64,000 nucleotides of DNA, taken from contig NC_088303.1 in NCBI RefSeq assembly GCF_032854445.1, positions 14,641,501-14,705,500 of the forward strand, written 5' to 3'. The notes below the pieces were generated by a model. That model was not told the DNA's origin. It ran no database searches and saw only the letters and a list, made by a program, of their open reading frames with translations. The translations under genes and the position numbers were made by a program. Positions within the stretch are counted from its first letter, which is position 1; every line of letters starts with the position of its first letter. Positions 59,100 through 64,000 of this stretch are shown piece by piece. This DNA is from Liolophura sinensis (taxonomy: Eukaryota; Mollusca; Polyplacophora; Chitonida; Chitonidae).

Positions 59100-60700
59100 T
59101 GGACGCTGGGACAGTTCCATTTCGGTAATAAAATAGGGGGCTGGGTTGTGCTCTCAGAACACCTGTTTTCTTCAAAATTTGACAACTCACATTTGCCGAG
59201 GACAAAGGCAAAATGAATTTACTTCTAATTGGCCAGGCAATCAAGTTTAAAGGTGAAAAGTCAACATTACCGACACCATGTGGCCAACAGGCACTTATCC
59301 CGTGTATGAAATATAAAGAGGTGACATCAAACAAGCGTCTGTATCTGGATAAGCGCAACATGGGGAACGATGCATCTATTCAAAGTCCTCTTCCTAGTAA
59401 CCCTTCCAAAAGCGGTGGATTGCTGGCGACGGGGGTGAACAGCTTGTGTTCGATGATGGAAGGCATCTTCCGTGATGCAGGAGTCAGCAGTTACATACAG
59501 AGGCCGTCAGCAGTTACATACAGAGGCCGTCTGAAGAACGCCACCGCTCTTTGAGAATTACACTCTACCATTGTTTCCTCTCAGTAGATGGATGTTTCTG
59601 TGGCTTGTGTCAGCGCTTCTGTCTCCATACCTACCGTCACCCAGATACAAAATGTTAAGAGAGTTAAAGAAGCTGTAGGCCTGAATCTGCCGAAATCGGC
59701 TCCACTTGGTCATCAAATTCTCGGCAACGCTACCATTTCAGGGAGCCCCTTGCATTTCAGCTTCAACTGAATCTACAAGTTTGTCCACGAAATAAATCGT
59801 TACTTCCGACAATTTTTTATTAGTTTGGCTTCAATTCCTTAAAACCCTCCTTCCTCTGTCGTCGCAAAACTGTTATGTTTTTAACTGTTCCGTGCCTTCC
59901 TCTGATTGCATGATGTATTTCCCATTCATTCCGTTGGCATGGACTTGCCCAAAATCATAACAACACAACCTAGACCGTTACATATTAAGGAGAGAGTGGT
60001 TGTTTTCTGTATTATTCACCACCCCCACCCCACGCCCATATTTCTTAATGTTATGTTAGAATAGAAATAAAACGTACTTTGCCACGCTCAAATCACCCAG
60101 ATAATGCACCACAAAAAATCCAGAAAACAAAGTTCAAAACATAAAAAGTAAAATTAAGTGAAACAAACGTCTGCAAACTGATTCTCGATGTGTAACGTGT
60201 CATATGAAGCCATGTAACAATCTTAAATTCAGCACGATTTACTATTATGAAAAAAGTCTGGAATAAAAGTTCTTTTCGTGACTGGCTGACTGGCAGACGT
60301 AGGGTAAGCCTACATGTACAGTTCCCTCTGGTGCTGTTAGAAGATCAATAATGGAATTATCACGGACAAAATGAACAGCCTAGCTATATTCAAGTTTGCG
60401 TCAGTGAAAAAAAAACAACAAAAAGCAAAATGAACCGCCCTCTCCCCCCAAAAAGAAACAAAACAAAACCAAAAACAAAAACAGAAGAGTGATTCCAACC
60501 TTAACATTGTACAACGTTGGTCATCTTTAAATAGGGATAGAAACGTTTGATATTATGTGGTGCATGTTTGTGGTGAAATTTTATTTTGCTGATTTCAAAT
60601 CCACACTGGAAGTGGAAAAATATCCAGGTCTCGACAATAAGCAGTCGACCATATAATGTCTTTCATCAATGAGGTGTGAAAATCTTCTGACTGCGGTGTA
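59100..60700. other. No supported gene
   Basis: A 113-codon frame at 59213-59554 contains an exact 23-bp tandem duplication at 59483-59528 ('gtcagcagttacatacagag' + 'gcc') and has no domain. The 60400-60490 stretch is A-rich. I looked here for the missing haem-binding exon of the minus-strand P450 (Phe-x-x-Gly-x-x-x-Cys-x-Gly) and did not find it. Confidence 0.4.
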
Positions 60701-60960
60701 TATATTTATTTACTTTTTTATTTATTTGTTTATTTGATAGGTGTTTTGCGACGTAATTATACGGCAAGCATTATAGTGGGAGGAAATCGGACAGAACCCA
60801 GGGAAACCCACGACATCAAGGTTGCTGGCTGATATTACCAGGTAAGATCGGAAAGGAAACCAGCATGACTGGACCTCAACTCGCATTGACCGGATTGGTG
60901 ACAATCTTCTGTTTCATTATGCTACTCTAGCACGCTAACAACCCGGCCACGGAGGCTCCG
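60700..60960 (-). mobile_element. SINE 1, near full-length
   Basis: (ATTT) tail, 'gataggtgttttgcgacgta', 'gcaagcattatagtgggagg', 'gaaaggaaaccagcatgact', 'caactcgcattgaccggatt' and the head complement 'cccggccacggaggctcc'. The 'gaatatttcac' box has been lost. Confidence 0.82.
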
Positions 60961-60978
60961 ATAGCCGTGTAAACTTAC

Positions 60979-62251
60979 CCTCTGAAAGCCGGGTACAGCT
61001 GCTGTGTCTCTGACAGGCACATATCCTGGTAAGGTAACGTCATGACGTTGTCGTCATGGGTAATGCCTGCGGAAAAGATAATGTACAAAACGGACTATCT
61101 CATAAGTCGATGTACATGTATACTATGTTAAGTACAGAAAAGTGTGGTAATAATATAAATAAGGTGTGCTCGCCACATTAAGAACATCATCACTTTCTAG
61201 AATCAGTTTTCCTGACACTCAGGAGGCACCGCCATATTGTACGTGAAGTATGATAAGGTTGAAGCCGTAGTTTCGTATCCGGCTAGAAGGCATGAGATGC
61301 ATTGAGCAATGACTTCAGTGCCTGTGTGTTCTGAAGGATAAATAGGCAAAAGATAAATTAAGATCAGCGTATAGATATAAAAACTGTAAATGAAGATTTC
61401 TTAATTTCAGACTTACGTTGAAGGAATAATCCTTAGCATCTATGATAATTTTAATCAGTTTATGTTTTCATGTAATTTTAGCAGTATCTAGAAATTGATG
61501 CATGCCCGCCTTTGTAAGTTAGCGAGTGTACTTTCTTCAGTCATATGACGACGAAGGAGTTTTTAGAGTACATGTAATGTGCCTCCTTGTTGCAGGACGG
61601 ATGTCCACCACTCTTTTATCTAGTGCTGCATCAAAAATACAACTTACCTAAGTAAGCTGCCCCGACCGAGCCATTATATTGACATAGGTCAACCAGTAGT
61701 TGCACTAGCACCTTAATGCTGAACGCCAAGCGAGGAAGGTACAGCTTCCTCTTTCAAGGCCTTAGGTGTGACCGGATCCTTGATTGACCCTGGATATACC
61801 GACCCAAAAGCGGACTCCGCCTTTGCGGTCTGTTATTTCTGCCAAGTACACTTTGTCTGATAAAGTCATGTTGTTAAACTGAGTGGCTCCTTGAAGTGAA
61901 TAAGTCATTACAAACAGCCACTGTCGGAGTTGTATTTTGCAATAATTTATCACAGAAAGCTTCTCTTAGAGTTACTTTTTCTAATTATTTAAAAAAAACT
62001 TGCGTTGTTGCACAGCTATCACCACTTACCATCGTATGTTAATCAACCTTATATACTGCGTATTAAGAAATAAAAATCAAGTGTTTGATATCCTTTAAGA
62101 AGTGGGCCGTAATAACTCATTCATACCAATGGCTCCTTTCGTCACTTCTCGGTCATTTACTTAACATTATCACCAAGAATGGCCGTGTCATCTTTGGGGT
62201 AAGACGTAAAGTGCAGCGCCTCGAACACGGGTTTCGTGAATGGAAACAAAA
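60979..62251 (-). pseudogene. Cytochrome P450, CYP3 clan, middle and I/K-helix exons, damaged
   Basis: Three minus-strand exons. 62251-62174 (GGCAG|...CTTG|GTGATA, 78 nt) gives 'LFPFTKPVFEALHFTSYPKD'. 61330-61194 (CTTCAG|...AAA|GTGATG) gives 'TGTEVIAQCISCLLAGYETT' then ASTLSYFTYNMAV, the I-helix oxygen-activation motif A-G-x-E-T-T. 61066-60979 (CCGCAG|...GG|GTAAGT, 88 nt) gives 'DDNVMTLPYQDMCLSETQQL' then YPAFR, the K-helix. Two defects: the invariant E-x-x-R reads E-T-Q-Q (CAG where CGG would give Arg), and the I-helix exon shifts frame in 'ggaaaactg'. One lost A explains it, because restoring the length gives a phase that fits the next exon. The exon expected between 62174 and 61330 and the haem-binding exon were not found. 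Confidence 0.82.
61535..61830 (-). mobile_element. SINE 2, second copy, in a P450 intron
   Basis: 'cttcagtcatatgacgacga', 'gtgcctccttgttgcaggac', 'ctcttttatctagtgctgc' and 'cgaccgagccattatattga' match 22380-22560. It extends further with 'ccttaatgctgaacgccaag', which the first copy lacks. The tRNA-like head is decayed. Confidence 0.75.
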
Positions 62252-62259
62252 CTGCCAAG

Positions 62260-64000
62260 CATGAAAGAGAAAATAATTACATTAGTTACATTTAACTAGA
62301 CTTTGCTATCTGGTTACGCCATCCACATACATAATATATATAGCTTCAGTGGTACCATGGGATAGGGCGTCATTTGTGGCTTTTCCACAACGATATATGT
62401 GTGATATATATTGTGTTCTTGTGTGACGTAACGTCTGGAAATTGTAAAAATTACTGAAAAATTTTGGTTTCTTAATTATATTCCAAGACTTGCAAAAGCG
62501 GCATAAATATCTTACAAATTTTTCATAAATTTAGAACGCATCCCAGATTATATCATTCCTTACACAAAACGCTGGTTTTGTGATTGGATAAATGGACCTA
62601 TACCTGCATGACACATTATCATATCAGGGGATTTTACATCTAAAGCCACTAACATAAATTAGTCATAATATTATTTGTCATTTTGTGGGATATTTATTAT
62701 TTAAGTATTTACCGTTCAATTAGTCGGTTGACGTTACACACTGATGCATGGAAACCAGTAAGTACCAAGAAAAATTGTCATAAATATTCTCGTAAATATT
62801 GAAATTAAGAGAATTCTGGCATTTCTTGTTTACTTTGGCTCTAAGCGGCTTCCGTACAAATGCTACTAAACCTCAAAAGCGCGTGTTCAAAAGATTTGTG
62901 TCTACTAAGTAGGATTTAAATCTTAATACCATTCCCATTCGCAAAGCTGACAAATGGTATTAAGTCAGTTAATTCCAGGTTTAACTTCTAATGTACTTTT
63001 AAACCATCGATACTAATTATACGTAGCTAGTCCAGCAGAAGATGTTTCAGAATTGACAGCACATTATAGGGCATGGATCAGGTAACTCTCTGTCCAAGGC
63101 ACTCATACTAGCATCTATCTTCCATTATGGCTTTAATTATATGTAGAAACCTAGGTACAATGTATGGAATGTTTGAGCTCATCAAAATGGCGTCTTGATG
63201 TGCAGACCAATCTTCCTAAACGGAAGTCCACTACATTTCTGGCCGTCTAGATGACAAGCCTACCGTGTGATTTGTGTCCTGTCACCTGAGGGCTTGTTTC
63301 ACGGATGAACAGATGCTGTACTGAAAATTTATCGCTCTAAAAGACTGTTCCGTATGGAAGGCGATAGCTACCTCCACCGCACCCAAATCTTATGCATCCA
63401 CGCGTGAGTGTTGTTGGTCGCGTGTGAACGAAACAAGCTCGAGCACAAGGGAGCTTGATTTTGTCGTGAACATTTTCGACCATCTTTTCTGACGTTCATG
63501 CGACATTTCGACGTCTTGACGTGTTGAAATTTTTCCGCGGGCACGTGTTGTTTTATTCTAGGTCACGAGTTGTATTGACGTATGCTCGTATCCATTTTTG
63601 TCCATTCACGTGTAAACAAAACACAGGAGTAGGCCTACATAAAATTTTGATAGCGCTCCGGAGGGCGAAATGGCAAACATATAGACTCTATCGGCTTCCA
63701 TAGCTCCGTAAGCAACTCACGGATAATCAACTAGCCTTGTCCGGACGATAAAGAAATAGAATGTAATTGTAACGCCACATTGCTATTAATAACTTGCCTT
63801 TGGCATATAGTTATTTGTTTTAAGTGCTATATTCTCTCTCTGTCTATTTTCTGTCTTGTGTCTTGTTTTTAACTGAAGCGTCGGCATTGATGCAGGTGTT
63901 AAAGTAACACGTATAAGAGTCAGCTTACTGAAATGCTTCAGTTAACCCAAGTGAAAAAGGCTTAATGGCTCCTGATACATTTCAATTATCAAATCCGATA
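62260..64000. other. No further exon recognised
   Basis: Upstream exons of the minus-strand P450 would be expected here or beyond. I found none. Confidence 0.4.

Noticed and set aside
59213-59770. Two successive plus-strand frames (113 and 60 codons) as a gene
   Set aside because: No domain, a private 23-bp duplication inside, and no consistent splice signals linking them.

Overview
This window is from a eukaryotic nuclear genome, very probably a marine lophotrochozoan (mollusc or a close relative). The reasons are the AT-rich, gene-poor sequence, introns with GT/AG borders, Penelope-like retroelements, many copies of a tRNA-derived SINE with an (ATTT)n tail that I recall from mollusc genomes, and an intact neuropeptide-receptor-type GPCR of the expanded Srw/sex-peptide-receptor-like class. 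There is no bacterial-type gene organisation; almost all short open frames are chance or lie in repeats.

Host genes. (1) One complete intronless GPCR lies on the minus strand at 7661-8725. (2) Fragments of cytochrome P450 genes of the CYP3 clan lie at the right end. Four consecutive exons on the plus strand (54396-54497, 55171-55223, 55495-55591, 55868-55975) correspond to exons 2-5 of a CYP3A-type gene. Three exons on the minus strand (62251-62174, 61330-61194, 61066-60979) correspond to the middle and I/K-helix part. The two sets converge and both carry damage, so they look like decayed or incomplete paralogues. None of these exons stands out as a long ORF; I found them by translating around splice signals.

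Mobile elements. Three relatives of one Penelope-like lineage occur at 12.7-13.7 kb (+), 22.7-23.9 kb (-) and 27.5-29.3 kb (+). The last has a GIY-YIG endonuclease fragment upstream of the reverse transcriptase, the order described for the Naiad/Chlamys group. Five more loci carry only the 3' tail of this lineage (3.0 kb; 35.5, 37.2, 38.1 and 41.1 kb). A second, canonical Penelope-type reverse transcriptase lies at 57.0-58.1 kb. At least fifteen copies or pieces of an (ATTT)n-tailed SINE, two copies of a second tRNA-derived SINE, a third tRNA-like head, an LTR-like block, two foldback/MITE-like elements and an unclassified dispersed repeat (called family A here, about eleven copies) fill most of the rest.

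Tandem repeats. Arrays have periods of 70 bp (3.2-4.2 kb), 42 bp (5.6-6.2 kb, split by a SINE), 85 bp (9.1-10.1 kb), about 24 bp (11.2 kb) and 31 bp (26.3-26.9 kb), plus an (AT)n microsatellite at 53.5 kb. The 70-bp array sits at the end of a Penelope-like tail and its unit resembles that tail, so it appears to have grown out of the transposon. All family assignments are by eye; no database was searched.
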